In this document: piece after piece, positions 52,421-63,132 of the stretch
Layout: each line of letters begins with the position of its first letter
Numbering within the stretch: position 1 is the first letter of the stretch
DNA from: Dulcicalothrix desertica PCC 7102
GTDB taxonomy: Bacteria > Cyanobacteriota > Cyanobacteriia > Cyanobacteriales > Nostocaceae
Direction: 5' to 3'
Assembly: GCF_003991905.1 (NCBI RefSeq)
Contig: NZ_RSCL01000004.1
Span: forward strand, 186,001-250,000
DNA: 64,000 bases
Notes under the pieces: model-generated
The model's input: the letters and a program-made list of their open reading frames with translations, nothing else
What the model was told of the DNA's origin: nothing
Database searches by the model: none
Position numbers and translations under genes: made by a program

Positions 52421-54580
52421 TTATTGACTATCTGTTGGAATATCAAGATTTAAAGGTATATGAGCATTCCCGTTACCATTCTTCGGCGCCATTACAGGCA
52501 CTCTAGGATAAATTGGTTGGTTGCTTACATTACCATTTTGCTTAGTACTAGTTTGATTCCATAAAATCATGGATAGTAAACCGTCAACTAAACCATTGGC
52601 GCCACCACCACTGTTACCACCAACTAATATATCGGGTATTAAGCGGACGTTACTTTCACCAACTATTTGCATCATTTGCATTGCGGTGTAACCATTTTCA
52701 CCTAGTGCTTCCACACCTGCACGATATGTTTCTGCTTTCGCGTTACCTGTGGCACGAATACCTTCAGCTTCAGCTATGGCTTTTAGTTTAATCGATTCTG
52801 CTTCACCAGTTGCTTCTTGAATTCTGGCATTAGCTTTTAATTGAGCAATTTTAACTCCTTCTTCAGATGTAACTAATGAGTCTTGGATATCTGCTAATGA
52901 TGTTTCTCTTACCAACATTTGACGCTGAGTTTGCGCCATTTGTTGAACTTCGTAGGTTTTGCGTTGTTCTTCAGCAATTTTACGGTCGGTAAGTGTATGC
53001 ATTAACTCTGGCGGTGGGGTAATTAAACCTATCAAAGAGTCTACTGCTTGAACATCATACGCACGTAAAGCTGATTTAACGTATTCTGATGCTTCGACTT
53101 GACGCTCGCTCCGGGCAATTAGAAAATCTAAAATTGTGTACTCTTGCGCGGAGTTACGAAAATAGTTTCCAACTATTGGACGCAGTACTTGGTCGATGAC
53201 GTTTTGCATCGAACCTAAGCGCGATATCACTTTAGGTGCATCACTGGCGCCGATATGAATAATTTGGAATATTTCTAAATCAAAAGTAAAACCGTCAAAC
53301 GATAATAGTTTTAAGGCTGTGAGTTTACTATCATAGCCATGTTGACCCATGATTCTATCGGTAAAGTTTAAGACGATATTAGTCGTTGGCACTAACTCGA
53401 CTTTCATTACTTTAGTATTTAAAGGATGTTTACCAGGATATAACGGCTCTACCCATACACCTTTATGTCCTTGGTTCACCAACTGACCATGAGTAAACGA
53501 GGCGCCACTAACATCTTCTTGTTCTTTACCTACGAAAGAAATAACCACTCCCACATAACCGATAGGTATTTCGGTCATTGGTACTTGTTCAACGTTTACA
53601 AGCCAGGGGTTAAGATTCCACGAACCCGATAATAATACCTGCTCTTGCAAACCCCTTTGCCCACCACCATCAAGAAACCTCTGACCGTTTTGGAAGTTAT
53701 CGTGTCCAGGAATTGTATGTCCGGCTATTTCTCCTGTCCGAATAGGTGAACCATCTAAAGTTGTAACAATACCAACTTTTTCTGGCTCTATCTGATATAT
53801 ACGCAACTGCTCCGCGCGCATCTCGTGCTGATTAGCATTACTTGCCGTAATTACTTTAAACAAAGCAGTATTTATACGGTAAGTACCTGCCGTTAAAAAA
53901 CCAATTTGTCGTCCTTTCTCTCCACCGTTCAGCAAAAACTTACGCGCGTCTTGAAAGTTATCGGAATCAACTATTTTACCCAAGATTCTCTCAGGTGGTA
54001 CTTGTGAACCATCAGCAGCGACTATGAGCGCAATTTCACCTTGTGGCACCATTACTACAGTTTCTTTTTTCACAGAAAACTGCCAAGGAAAGTAACCCCA
54101 ATGCCAACCAGGCGCCAGAGTATCTGCCTGCAAACCAGCTTCACCATTAAGAGCAATTAACCCACCAGGAGGAAGTCCTTTTCCAGAAACAGCGAATTTT
54201 TTAACAACAATTCCAACTTCGCGTTCACCAATAACTACCAGTCCGCCAAAGAACAATGGCACAAAAATAACCAAACCGCCAACTACAGCAATAGGAATTA
54301 AGCCCCAACCAAGACTCATTTGTAATTGGCTAGCTTTAAGTGTTTTTACTGATATAACTTGATTTTCGGTCGCAGGCACCGTTACATTTGTCGTTACAGA
54401 CTTAGTAACATTAGCAACATTATTATATTCGACTTGATTAACCGACTTATTTACTTGATTAACTTGGGCGCCAGCAACACTAACACTACCAGCAACTGCT
54501 AAAGAAGCCGCAACCGATGCAACAAAACTAAGTATTTTACTTGACTTACGCTTACGATTAAAGCTTTGTAAGGTTCTCAT
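52421..54580 (-). CDS. flotillin-like SPFH-domain membrane protein
   Basis: 719 residues from ATG at 54580 (an upstream start at 54676 adds 32 residues with no membrane or family signal). A signal-like segment (about 15-40), a membrane helix (IPIAVVGGLVIFVPLFFGGL), then two beta-rich modules of about 100 residues that resemble each other (GSQVPPERILGKIV..DNFQDARKFLLNGGEKGRQ and GSPIRTGEIAGHTI..DNFQNGQRFLDGGGQRGLQ). The SPFH core and coiled coil (ERQVEASEYVKSALRAYDVQ, ATGEAESIKLKAIAEAEGIR) follow. Such proteins form membrane scaffolds that control protease access and lipid domains. Confidence 0.88.
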   Translation of the reverse strand: MRTLQSFNRKRKSSKILSFVASVAASLAVAGSVSVAGAQVNQVNKSVNQVEYNNVANVTKSVTTNVTVPATENQVISVKTLKASQLQMSLGWGLIPIAVVGGLVIFVPLFFGGLVVIGEREVGIVVKKFAVSGKGLPPGGLIALNGEAGLQADTLAPGWHWGYFPWQFSVKKETVVMVPQGEIALIVAADGSQVPPERILGKIVDSDNFQDARKFLLNGGEKGRQIGFLTAGTYRINTALFKVITASNANQHEMRAEQLRIYQIEPEKVGIVTTLDGSPIRTGEIAGHTIPGHDNFQNGQRFLDGGGQRGLQEQVLLSGSWNLNPWLVNVEQVPMTEIPIGYVGVVISFVGKEQEDVSGASFTHGQLVNQGHKGVWVEPLYPGKHPLNTKVMKVELVPTTNIVLNFTDRIMGQHGYDSKLTALKLLSFDGFTFDLEIFQIIHIGASDAPKVISRLGSMQNVIDQVLRPIVGNYFRNSAQEYTILDFLIARSERQVEASEYVKSALRAYDVQAVDSLIGLITPPPELMHTLTDRKIAEEQRKTYEVQQMAQTQRQMLVRETSLADIQDSLVTSEEGVKIAQLKANARIQEATGEAESIKLKAIAEAEGIRATGNAKAETYRAGVEALGENGYTAMQMMQIVGESNVRLIPDILVGGNSGGGANGLVDGLLSMILWNQTSTKQNGNVSNQPIYPRVPVMAPKNGNGNAHIPLNLDIPTDSQ

Positions 54581-54849
54581 AGATTTTGCCCTCTGGGCAA
54601 TAAGTATCTTACCTATTACTTCCCATCCACCCAGGTGAGTTTCTGCATTCGTTACAAAACTTAATATTTTAATCAAATTAGCAAAAAATGTAAATAATCT
54701 CTTAAATCTTGCTTATTCTTGCCTTTAAGTGCATTTACTGAACACAAGAGAATAAAACAATGCCATATTGTGTAAAGGCAGTATAAACGCAAGATAAAGT
54801 ATAAACAAATACTAAAAGTCGTATATGTTTAACCTGATATAAAGCGTTT

Positions 54850-54877
54850 ATCCGTTACATCCGTTAAATCCGTTGCC
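54850..54877. repeat. ATCCGTTAC repeats upstream of the switch cassette
   Basis: ATCCGTTACATCCGTTAAAT and CCGTTGCC, the reverse of the GTAACGGAT family seen at 19573, 20432 and 40624. It lies 20 bases before the first gene of the partner-switching cassette. Confidence 0.7.
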
Positions 54878-54897
54878 AATTTTTATACAGCACTACC

Positions 54898-55476
54898 ATG
54901 ACGCAGATTTTCGGGGACTTCATAGAAAAACCGCAGACCAAGGAAAAATTAATGTTGGAGTTTCTGCCTGATTCAATATCGGTGCAGGAATTTTGGCGCA
55001 ATAATGATTACGCGGCAAATTTTATTGCTGACTTTTTGGCGACCCTTATTACTAAAAATGGTTCCGAAGACAGTGATTTAAAACGTTCTACAAAAATTAA
55101 GAGTGCTACTAGCTATATTGCTAATGAACTTTTAGAGAATGCCGTTAAGTACTCACATCAAGCTTCGCAAATACCTATTAAAGTTAAATTGTATTCCAAC
55201 AAAGGTAAAACTCAGTTTTTTATTACGAATAGCTTGAGTCACCTTCGGTCGGCAAATCTTCAGGGCGTTATTTATCAACTGTCAAATAATAACCATGAAG
55301 AATTATATTTAAACCAGTTAGAAAAAAATGTTGATGATGAATATAGCTTTAAGTCGGGGCTAGGTTTTTTAAGCATGATAAATGACTATTCGGCGAAGCT
55401 TGCTTGGAAGTTTGAGGCAGTCCCTGATAAACCAGCAATAATGATTGTGACGACAATGGTTGAATTCACTATGTAA
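54898..55476 (+). CDS. ATP-binding partner-switch regulator, slr1658-like (first copy)
   Basis: 192 residues. The GHKL-type N box is YIANELLENAVKYSHQ, the short Gly-rich part is FKSGLGFLSMINDYS. TQIFGDFIEKP and LMLEFLPDSISVQEFWRNND give the N-terminal module. This matches the cyanobacterial slr1658 family, which binds and modifies the STAS-like partner in a partner-switching cascade (like RsbW or SpoIIAB). Start ATG at 54898. The stop lies 31 bases before the paralogous gene; all six genes to 60576 probably form one operon. Confidence 0.82.
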   Translation: MTQIFGDFIEKPQTKEKLMLEFLPDSISVQEFWRNNDYAANFIADFLATLITKNGSEDSDLKRSTKIKSATSYIANELLENAVKYSHQASQIPIKVKLYSNKGKTQFFITNSLSHLRSANLQGVIYQLSNNNHEELYLNQLEKNVDDEYSFKSGLGFLSMINDYSAKLAWKFEAVPDKPAIMIVTTMVEFTM

Positions 55477-55507
55477 GGTAAATATTTTTAAATTAAGTAA
55501 GGTTGAT

Positions 55508-56083
55508 ATGAAAGAGATATTTGGATATTACGTTGATAAACCACTCAATAATGACCAATTAACGCTAAAGTTCTCACCGTCTTCTATTTCAATAAAAGAC
55601 CGCTGGAGAAATAATGGTCTATCCGCAGATTTTATGGCGGATTATTTGACTACTTTTTTTCCTAAAGATGATAGCGATGTTGGCGCCCAAAAGCAAGCTG
55701 AAATTAAAAGTACTGCTAGCTATATTGCAAATGAGTTATTAGAAAACTCAATGAAGTATTGTGATTACAGTGTGCGATTACCAATTACCATTCAGCTTCA
55801 ACTCGATGCTGACCAAATTAGATTTTTTGTTACTAATAGCATAAATAAAGACTCTATCGAAGGATTTAAAGCCTTTATTGAAGAGTTAGTAGTTGCTGAC
55901 CCAGACTCACTATATTTTAATCAGTTAGAAAAAAATGCCGAAAATCCAGATAATACAGCTTCTGGTTTAGGTTTACTGAGCATGATTAATGATTATTCAG
56001 CAATGCTGGGTTGGAAATTTGAAATTATTCAGGAAAAACCAGAAATACTTGCTGTAACTACAATGGTACAAGTAAGCATCTAG
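55508..56083 (+). CDS. ATP-binding partner-switch regulator, slr1658-like (second copy)
   Basis: 191 residues from ATG 55508 (MKEIFGYYVDKPLNNDQLTL); an in-frame ATG at 55460 would add 16 residues and overlap the preceding gene. N box YIANELLENSMKYCDYS, C-terminal TASGLGLLSMINDYSAML. About half identical by eye to the first copy. Expected role: kinase/anti-sigma-like partner of a STAS protein. The two copies may work with the two STAS-like proteins downstream in separate pairs. Confidence 0.82.
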   Translation: MKEIFGYYVDKPLNNDQLTLKFSPSSISIKDRWRNNGLSADFMADYLTTFFPKDDSDVGAQKQAEIKSTASYIANELLENSMKYCDYSVRLPITIQLQLDADQIRFFVTNSINKDSIEGFKAFIEELVVADPDSLYFNQLEKNAENPDNTASGLGLLSMINDYSAMLGWKFEIIQEKPEILAVTTMVQVSI

Positions 56084-56139
56084 ATTTACATACGATTTTT
56101 TTGATTTTTAATTATTTGTTTATTGCGCGAATCAAAACT

Positions 56140-56484
56140 ATGGAAATTTTAGGCGATAACTATAAAGTTTGTTACGAGACTACTTCTGCAACCATTAACT
56201 TTCATGGCAGTTTACGTTTGAACGGAATGGAAGAATATGCACCCATTTTAAAATTATTAAATGATGTAGTTGATAGTAACCCAGCACGAATTACGCTCAA
56301 CTTAATGCATCTCGATTTTTTGAACAGTTCTGGTATTACCATGCTATCTAAGTTTGTAATTGGAATGCGAACCAACAAAAGTATGCATATGATGATTCTT
56401 GGCGCCAATTCAATTCCTTGGCAAAGTAAGTTACTCAAAAACTTACAAAAATTAATGCCAAATTTAAATTTGAAAATGGTTTAG
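56140..56484 (+). CDS. STAS-like partner-switch regulator, slr1659-like (first copy)
   Basis: 114 residues from ATG 56140 (MEILGDNYKVCYETTSATIN). The centre LDFLNSSGITMLSKFVIGMR holds the Ser-Ser-Gly (S or T) expected to be phosphorylated in STAS anti-sigma antagonists; NSIPWQSKLLKNLQKLMPNL closes the family motif. This is the substrate side of the switch: the ATP-binding protein phosphorylates it and the PP2C protein dephosphorylates it. Confidence 0.82.
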   Translation: MEILGDNYKVCYETTSATINFHGSLRLNGMEEYAPILKLLNDVVDSNPARITLNLMHLDFLNSSGITMLSKFVIGMRTNKSMHMMILGANSIPWQSKLLKNLQKLMPNLNLKMV

Positions 56485-56536
56485 TTAAGATTTAATTATT
56501 TTTTTAATCTTTATATCAGGTTGCAGGTGCATAATT

Positions 56537-56884
56537 ATGTCGAATATTCAGGGTGACAACTACCGTGTGTGGTACGAAGAAACAAATAAAACAGTTCATT
56601 TTGAAGGGACATTAAGGTTAGGAACAGTAGCAGAGTATTCTCCAATCATACAGTTACTTAGTAACATTGCGAATAGCCCAATAAATCTAGTTAATTTAAA
56701 TTTTAAAAGTTTATATGCTCTTAATAGCTCTGGAATTAGTATGCTTTCTAAATTTATTATAGATATAAGAGATAAATCAAAATTGCAAGTAATCGTTAAA
56801 GCATCAAATAATATACCTTGGCAACCAAAATCATTAAAAAATTTACAAAGATTAATGCCAAATATAATATTAAAATATGAATAA
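56537..56884 (+). CDS. STAS-like partner-switch regulator, slr1659-like (second copy)
   Basis: 115 residues. The same layout as the preceding gene: IQGDNYRVWYEETNKTVHFE, LYALNSSGISMLSKFIIDIR with Ser-Ser-Gly, then NNIPWQPKSLKNLQRLMPNI. The first copy's SSGIT site is replaced by SSGIS. It ends 12 bases before the PP2C gene, so they are likely co-translated. Confidence 0.82.
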   Translation: MSNIQGDNYRVWYEETNKTVHFEGTLRLGTVAEYSPIIQLLSNIANSPINLVNLNFKSLYALNSSGISMLSKFIIDIRDKSKLQVIVKASNNIPWQPKSLKNLQRLMPNIILKYE

Positions 56885-56896
56885 ATTTTTAAACAT

Positions 56897-58879
56897 ATGA
56901 AACAACTACAAAAAGTATTTCGTCCGGCGATTACTTTAATGAATCGCCTTAAATATCCACAAAAATTTACTTTAATTAGTAGCATTTTTGTGCTGCCGTT
57001 AAGTTTGGTAATGTATTTACTGATTTCAGAAATTCAATCGCGAAATGACTTTGCAGAAAAGGAAAAAATTGGTAACACTTACCTACGTCCTTTGCGTCAA
57101 CTATGGTCAGATGTTTCACTTGCACAAATCACTAACAACGACCAAACAAAACAAAACGAGTTAAAAGAACTCAAGGCAAGAATTAATAATCAAATGCGGT
57201 CATTAGAGGATGTTGATAAAAAATATGGTAATATCTTACTAACGACTAGTAAATTTAATTTGATAAAAGAAAAATGGCGCCAAATAGAAAATCAAAATAA
57301 TAACAACATAGAAGAGAAAAATCAAACATACAATACGTTACGACAAGAAATCGATGAGTTAAGGAATAAAGTTGGAGACCAATCTAACTTAATTCTTGAC
57401 CCTGACATAGATAGTTACTATTTAATGGATGCAACTTTGTTAAAGCTGCCCGAAATGCAGTATATTTTAACAGACATTCAACTTATAACTCAAAAAAGTA
57501 TCCTAACTAAACAAGATACGGTTGAATCACGTATTAAGTTAATAAAATACTTAGCAAAACTCGAAGGATATAATAGCGAGTTAAAGAAAAACATGCAGAA
57601 TGCATTTAAATTTAATCCTGCTGGAAATACACGTCCAAAGCTTGAAAAGTTTTTAAATGACTATACAAATAAAATTGACTTACTTATTGATACAGCAGTA
57701 CCTTTAACTGAAAATAGTAATACTTTAAGTAGCCAAGTATTTTACACAGCGGCAGCAGAAAACTTAAAATTAAGTTATATTCTTTGGGATAAAGCAATTG
57801 TCGAATTAGATGTGCTTTTGCAAAACCGTATTAATGGTTTTGTACAGAGACAAGTATTACTATGCCTTTTTGTCTCAATCATTTTAATATTAGTATTGTA
57901 TTTATATATTGCGTTTTATTTAGGTGTAAAACAAACAGTATCTAGCTTAAGTACAGCATCAAAACAAATGATTGATGGAACTGTCACCGAAAGCATTATT
58001 TTAGAAAACCGCGATGAATTGGCAGAAGTTGTCAAATCATTTAACGATATTGCACTTGCTTTAGTTAAAGCCAACAAAGAAGTCAATCTATTGAACCAAT
58101 GCCTAACCGATGAAAATATTCGTATGGGCGCCGAATTAGAGGTAACTAGCAAACTTCAAAAAATGATTTTACCACCAAAGCACGAACTTGAACAGATACC
58201 AGATTTAGAAATAGCTGGGTTCATGCTTTCTGCTACCGAAGTAGGTGGTGACTACTATGATGTAATTTACCACAACGGCAAAGTAAAAATTGGAATTGGT
58301 GACGTTACAGGACATGGACTAGAAAGCGGTGTGTTAATGATAATGGTTCAAACTGCGGTACGTACCTTATTAGAACATAACGAAACCGACCCCAAAAAAT
58401 TCCTCGACACTCTCAACCGCACTATTTACCAAAACGTGCAGCGAATGAACTCAGATAAAAATATGACGCTGTGCTTACTCGACTACGAAGATGGTAAAGT
58501 TCGAGTATCAGGACAACATGAAGAAATGCTCGTTGTTCGACGTGGTGGTTTAATACAAAGAGTCGATACAGTAGATTTAGGCTTTCCAATTGGTTTAGAA
58601 GAAGAAATTTCTGATTTTATCGGTTATGCAGATATTCAACTATATCCAAATGATGTTGTAGTTCTTTATACCGATGGTGTTACCGAAGCTGAAAATCCTG
58701 AAGGAGAGCTATATGGACTCAAGCGTTTAACAGAAATAATAAAAGAAAACTGGCAAAATTCAGCTCATGACATAAAACAAGCTATAGTTGATGACCTATA
58801 TAAATATATGGGACAAGGAAAACTTTTAGATGATATTACTCTAGTAGTTTTAAAACGCAAACAATTAGAAACCTCTTAG
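56897..58879 (+). CDS. membrane SpoIIE-type PP2C phosphatase with HAMP-like linker (first copy)
   Basis: 660 residues. Two membrane helices (about 25-48 and 315-340) bracket a helical extracytoplasmic sensor; the following linker (about 345-400) is HAMP-like and coiled. The C-terminal phosphatase domain has ATEVGGDYYDVIYHNGKVKI, GIGDVTGHGLESGVLMIMVQ, VVVLYTDGVTEAENPEGELY and DDITLVVLKR, with the metal-binding Asp residues. It dephosphorylates the STAS-like partner. Its last codons lie next to a tandem AGAAACC repeat. Confidence 0.9.
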   Translation: MKQLQKVFRPAITLMNRLKYPQKFTLISSIFVLPLSLVMYLLISEIQSRNDFAEKEKIGNTYLRPLRQLWSDVSLAQITNNDQTKQNELKELKARINNQMRSLEDVDKKYGNILLTTSKFNLIKEKWRQIENQNNNNIEEKNQTYNTLRQEIDELRNKVGDQSNLILDPDIDSYYLMDATLLKLPEMQYILTDIQLITQKSILTKQDTVESRIKLIKYLAKLEGYNSELKKNMQNAFKFNPAGNTRPKLEKFLNDYTNKIDLLIDTAVPLTENSNTLSSQVFYTAAAENLKLSYILWDKAIVELDVLLQNRINGFVQRQVLLCLFVSIILILVLYLYIAFYLGVKQTVSSLSTASKQMIDGTVTESIILENRDELAEVVKSFNDIALALVKANKEVNLLNQCLTDENIRMGAELEVTSKLQKMILPPKHELEQIPDLEIAGFMLSATEVGGDYYDVIYHNGKVKIGIGDVTGHGLESGVLMIMVQTAVRTLLEHNETDPKKFLDTLNRTIYQNVQRMNSDKNMTLCLLDYEDGKVRVSGQHEEMLVVRRGGLIQRVDTVDLGFPIGLEEEISDFIGYADIQLYPNDVVVLYTDGVTEAENPEGELYGLKRLTEIIKENWQNSAHDIKQAIVDDLYKYMGQGKLLDDITLVVLKRKQLETS

Positions 58880-59009
58880 AAACCAGGTTTCTTTACTGAT
58901 ATCTTGTAATCAAAACAATATTTTTACATAGAAACCTGGTTTCTTCACTAACAGGTTTCTTTACTGATATCTTGTAATCAAAACAATATTTTTACATAGA
59001 AACCTGGTT
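58878..59009. repeat. two tandem AGAAACC-ended short repeats (copy D, duplicated)
   Basis: D1 from 58878 (AGAAACCAGGTTTCTTTACT, TGATATCTTGTAATCAAAAC, ATAGAAACCTGGTTTCTT) and D2 from about 58951 with the same middle part and the same right end. Both lie between the two PP2C genes; D2 ends about 10 bases before the next start codon. The stop of the first PP2C gene is at the left border. Confidence 0.85.
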
Positions 59010-59019
59010 ATTCACTAAT

Positions 59020-60576
59020 ATGAAAAAAATTAAATTAAATTCATCATATTTAAATAAACTAATTGCATCAAATCTCATGCTCGTGATTGGAGTTGCTATC
59101 ATTATTAGCATGATGCTAGTTGCTTCTGTGGGTTGGAACGTTTGGAATATGCATAGTGATTTCAAAACAGTTGTTTCAACAGAATTTCAACTACAAAGCT
59201 TGAGTGGTAAAATTATTCATCTTGATGAAGTTTTAACAATGTCTGCTCGAATGGCTGCTAGTACAGGTGATTTAGAATGGGAAAAACGTTATAAGAAGTT
59301 TGAACCCGAACTAGATGCAGCGATTAAAAAAGTTATTCAAATTGCTCCCGAATTTCAAGCAGCTAATGCTTTTGAAACTGATGCAGCAAATCTTAAATTA
59401 GTTCAAATGGAGCAGCAAGCATTTGAATTAGTACGTAAAAACAAATCTCAAGAAGCTCTAAATTTGCTTAATAGTCAAAATTACAACACTCAAAAGCAAA
59501 TTTATGCAAATGGCATGATTAAAACGACTACTGCATTAAATACTAGGATTCAATCAAACCTTGAATCCTACAGACAGCGTTTATTTTTGTCTAGTTTATT
59601 CTGCATTATTAGCTTTCCAATTCTTACATTAGCTTGGCTAGCTGTTTTTGGCTTAGTAAAATGGTATATTACTCAACGTCAGCGTGCAGAGAATGCACTA
59701 TATTTTGCAAAAGCTGAACTTGAACAAGTTAACACGACATTAGAAACTAAAGTTGAAGAGCGAACCTTTGAACTTGAAGCAGCAAATGTAAAGATAGTTG
59801 GACTAAACGAGTCATTAAACAAAGAAAATATTCGCATGAAAACAGAGTTGGACTTAACAAGACAAGTTCAACAAACCATTTTACCCAAACAAGAAGAACT
59901 AGCACAAATTAAAAACTTAGATATTGTTGGTTTTATGCAACCTGCTACTGAAATTGGTGGTGACTATTATGATATAATCTCCCACGATGGAAAAGTAAAA
60001 ATTGGTATTGGTGACGTTACTGGACATGGTTTGGAAAGTGGAATGTTAATGCTTATGGTGCAAACCGCAGTACGTACTCTTTTAGAAAATAATGAAACTA
60101 ATCCTCAAAAGTTTTTAAATACTTTGAATCGAGCGATTTATAATAATGTACAGCGAATGGAGTCTGATAAAAATATGACTCTTTGTTTGTTAGATTATGA
60201 TAATGGAAAAGTACGAGTTTACGGACAACATGAAGAGGTCATAATCATTCGTAGAGGAGGATTGTTACAAAGAATCGATACAACAGATTTAGGATTCGCG
60301 ATTGGTTTAGAAGAAGAAATTAGCCATCTTGTGGCTTACGCTGATATACAATTATTACCAGATGATGTAATTGTCCTTTATACCGATGGTATTACAGAAG
60401 CTGAAGATATAAACGGCGCCTTATACGGATTGAAGCGATTAATACAAGTCATTAAACAAAATTGGCACCTATGTGCAGAAGAAATTAAACAAGCTATTAT
60501 TCAAGACTTGTGGGAATTTATTGGCGCCAAACAGTTTTTAGACGATGTAACATTAGTTGTACTGAAACAAAAATAA
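59020..60576 (+). CDS. membrane SpoIIE-type PP2C phosphatase (second copy)
   Basis: 518 residues. A shorter sensor than the first copy: one helix near the N-terminus (LMLVIGVAIIISMMLVASVG), a helical domain, a second helix (about 188-213), then a coiled coil and the phosphatase: ATEIGGDYYDIISHDGKVKI, GIGDVTGHGLESGMLMLMVQ, IVLYTDGITEAEDINGALYG, DDVTLVVLKQK. All metal Asp residues are kept. The phosphatase halves of the two copies are strongly similar, the sensors are not. Last gene of the cassette. Confidence 0.9.
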   Translation: MKKIKLNSSYLNKLIASNLMLVIGVAIIISMMLVASVGWNVWNMHSDFKTVVSTEFQLQSLSGKIIHLDEVLTMSARMAASTGDLEWEKRYKKFEPELDAAIKKVIQIAPEFQAANAFETDAANLKLVQMEQQAFELVRKNKSQEALNLLNSQNYNTQKQIYANGMIKTTTALNTRIQSNLESYRQRLFLSSLFCIISFPILTLAWLAVFGLVKWYITQRQRAENALYFAKAELEQVNTTLETKVEERTFELEAANVKIVGLNESLNKENIRMKTELDLTRQVQQTILPKQEELAQIKNLDIVGFMQPATEIGGDYYDIISHDGKVKIGIGDVTGHGLESGMLMLMVQTAVRTLLENNETNPQKFLNTLNRAIYNNVQRMESDKNMTLCLLDYDNGKVRVYGQHEEVIIIRRGGLLQRIDTTDLGFAIGLEEEISHLVAYADIQLLPDDVIVLYTDGITEAEDINGALYGLKRLIQVIKQNWHLCAEEIKQAIIQDLWEFIGAKQFLDDVTLVVLKQK

Positions 60577-60589
60577 TATATACGTGTGT

Positions 60590-60617
60590 GTAGAGACGCG
60601 ATTCATCGCGTCTCTAC
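60590..60617. repeat. GTAGAGACGCGAT palindrome
   Basis: A 13-bp inverted repeat with a 2-base centre, between the convergent PP2C and atpC genes (14 and 5 bases away), probably a two-way terminator. Confidence 0.85.
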
Positions 60618-60621
60618 AATG

Positions 60622-61035
60622 TTATACCATACCACCAGCAGCTTGAAAACGAGCGCGCGCACGTTTAAAAGCTTGAGTAGCTTGAATTGTTGCCTGTCTA
60701 TCGTCAGCAGAAACAGAGTTTAGACGAGTTTGAGCTTCGTTAAAGGCAGAACGTGCTTCTTCCAAGTTGATTTTATCGCCACGTTCGCCACCATTAACGA
60801 GAATCGTAACTTCATCTTCTTCAACTTCCACAAAACCACCTTGCAAAGCTATAGCTACCCAAGGTTGATTTTTGCTAGGACGCACACGCATGACACCTGT
60901 ATCTAACGCAGATAACAGTGGTGCGTGTCCAGTAAGAATACCTAGTTGTCCAGTTGTACTAGGCAAAATAACTTCTTCAGCAGAAGCATCCCAGACTGTT
61001 TTATCTGGAGAAAGTACACGAACGGTTAAAGTCAT
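60622..61035 (-). CDS. atpC: ATP synthase epsilon subunit
   Basis: 137 residues. [40 protein letters not shown] and [20 protein letters not shown] are the beta-sandwich of F1 epsilon; the C-terminal helical hairpin ([20 protein letters not shown]) follows. It inhibits ATP hydrolysis and couples rotation of F1. In cyanobacteria this gene is often called atpE. Downstream of the beta subunit gene, separated by 135 bases of short repeats. Confidence 0.97.
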   Translation of the reverse strand: MTLTVRVLSPDKTVWDASAEEVILPSTTGQLGILTGHAPLLSALDTGVMRVRPSKNQPWVAIALQGGFVEVEEDEVTILVNGGERGDKINLEEARSAFNEAQTRLNSVSADDRQATIQATQAFKRARARFQAAGGMV

Positions 61036-61039
61036 AGGA

Positions 61040-61166
61040 TTTTAGATTGTCGATTTTAGATTTTAGATTTTGCTTTCCTGCTGAACACTTCGTGAACGCA
61101 TATGAATTGATTTCAGATTTTGGATTATCATACTCAATCCAAAATCCAAAATCCGAAATCCAAAAT
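61040..61166. repeat. heptamer-like ATTTTAG / CCAAAAT repeats in the atpD-atpC gap
   Basis: GGATTTTAGATTGTCGATTT and TAGATTTTAGATTTTG on one side, and CAATCCAAAATCCAAAATCC, GAAATCCAAAATCAAA on the other, so the two halves are inverted and can pair in the mRNA. Classic short tandem repeat of filamentous cyanobacteria, placed inside an ATP synthase operon. Confidence 0.85.
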
Positions 61167-61170
61167 CAAA

Positions 61171-62908
<1,738 letters not shown>

Positions 62909-62946
62909 AAAAAAAATACTCTCGCCTTCAGTTGAGTGCGAGAGTA
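62909..62946 (-). terminator. orphan intrinsic terminator on the minus strand
   Basis: TACTCTCGC and GCGAGAGTA pair into a 9-bp stem; on the minus strand the 3' side continues into eight T residues. No protein gene ends there on the minus strand. It implies a transcript coming from about 62950-63100, possibly a small RNA, or protection of the atp promoter from read-through. Confidence 0.65.
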
Positions 62947-63132
62947 CTGCCATGCCATTTCACTTAAATCTTGACTACAGGCGCAATTACTGCCTTTTCG
63001 GACGTAAAAGCAATTTTGAGGCGTTTATTTTTACGGTAAAATAATATTTGTAGAATTTTCGGCGCCGCCTGCTAAGGATTTAGTATAGAAATAAGAATTA
63101 TTTTATCCGGCTTATTGTTTTAGCATCAGCTT

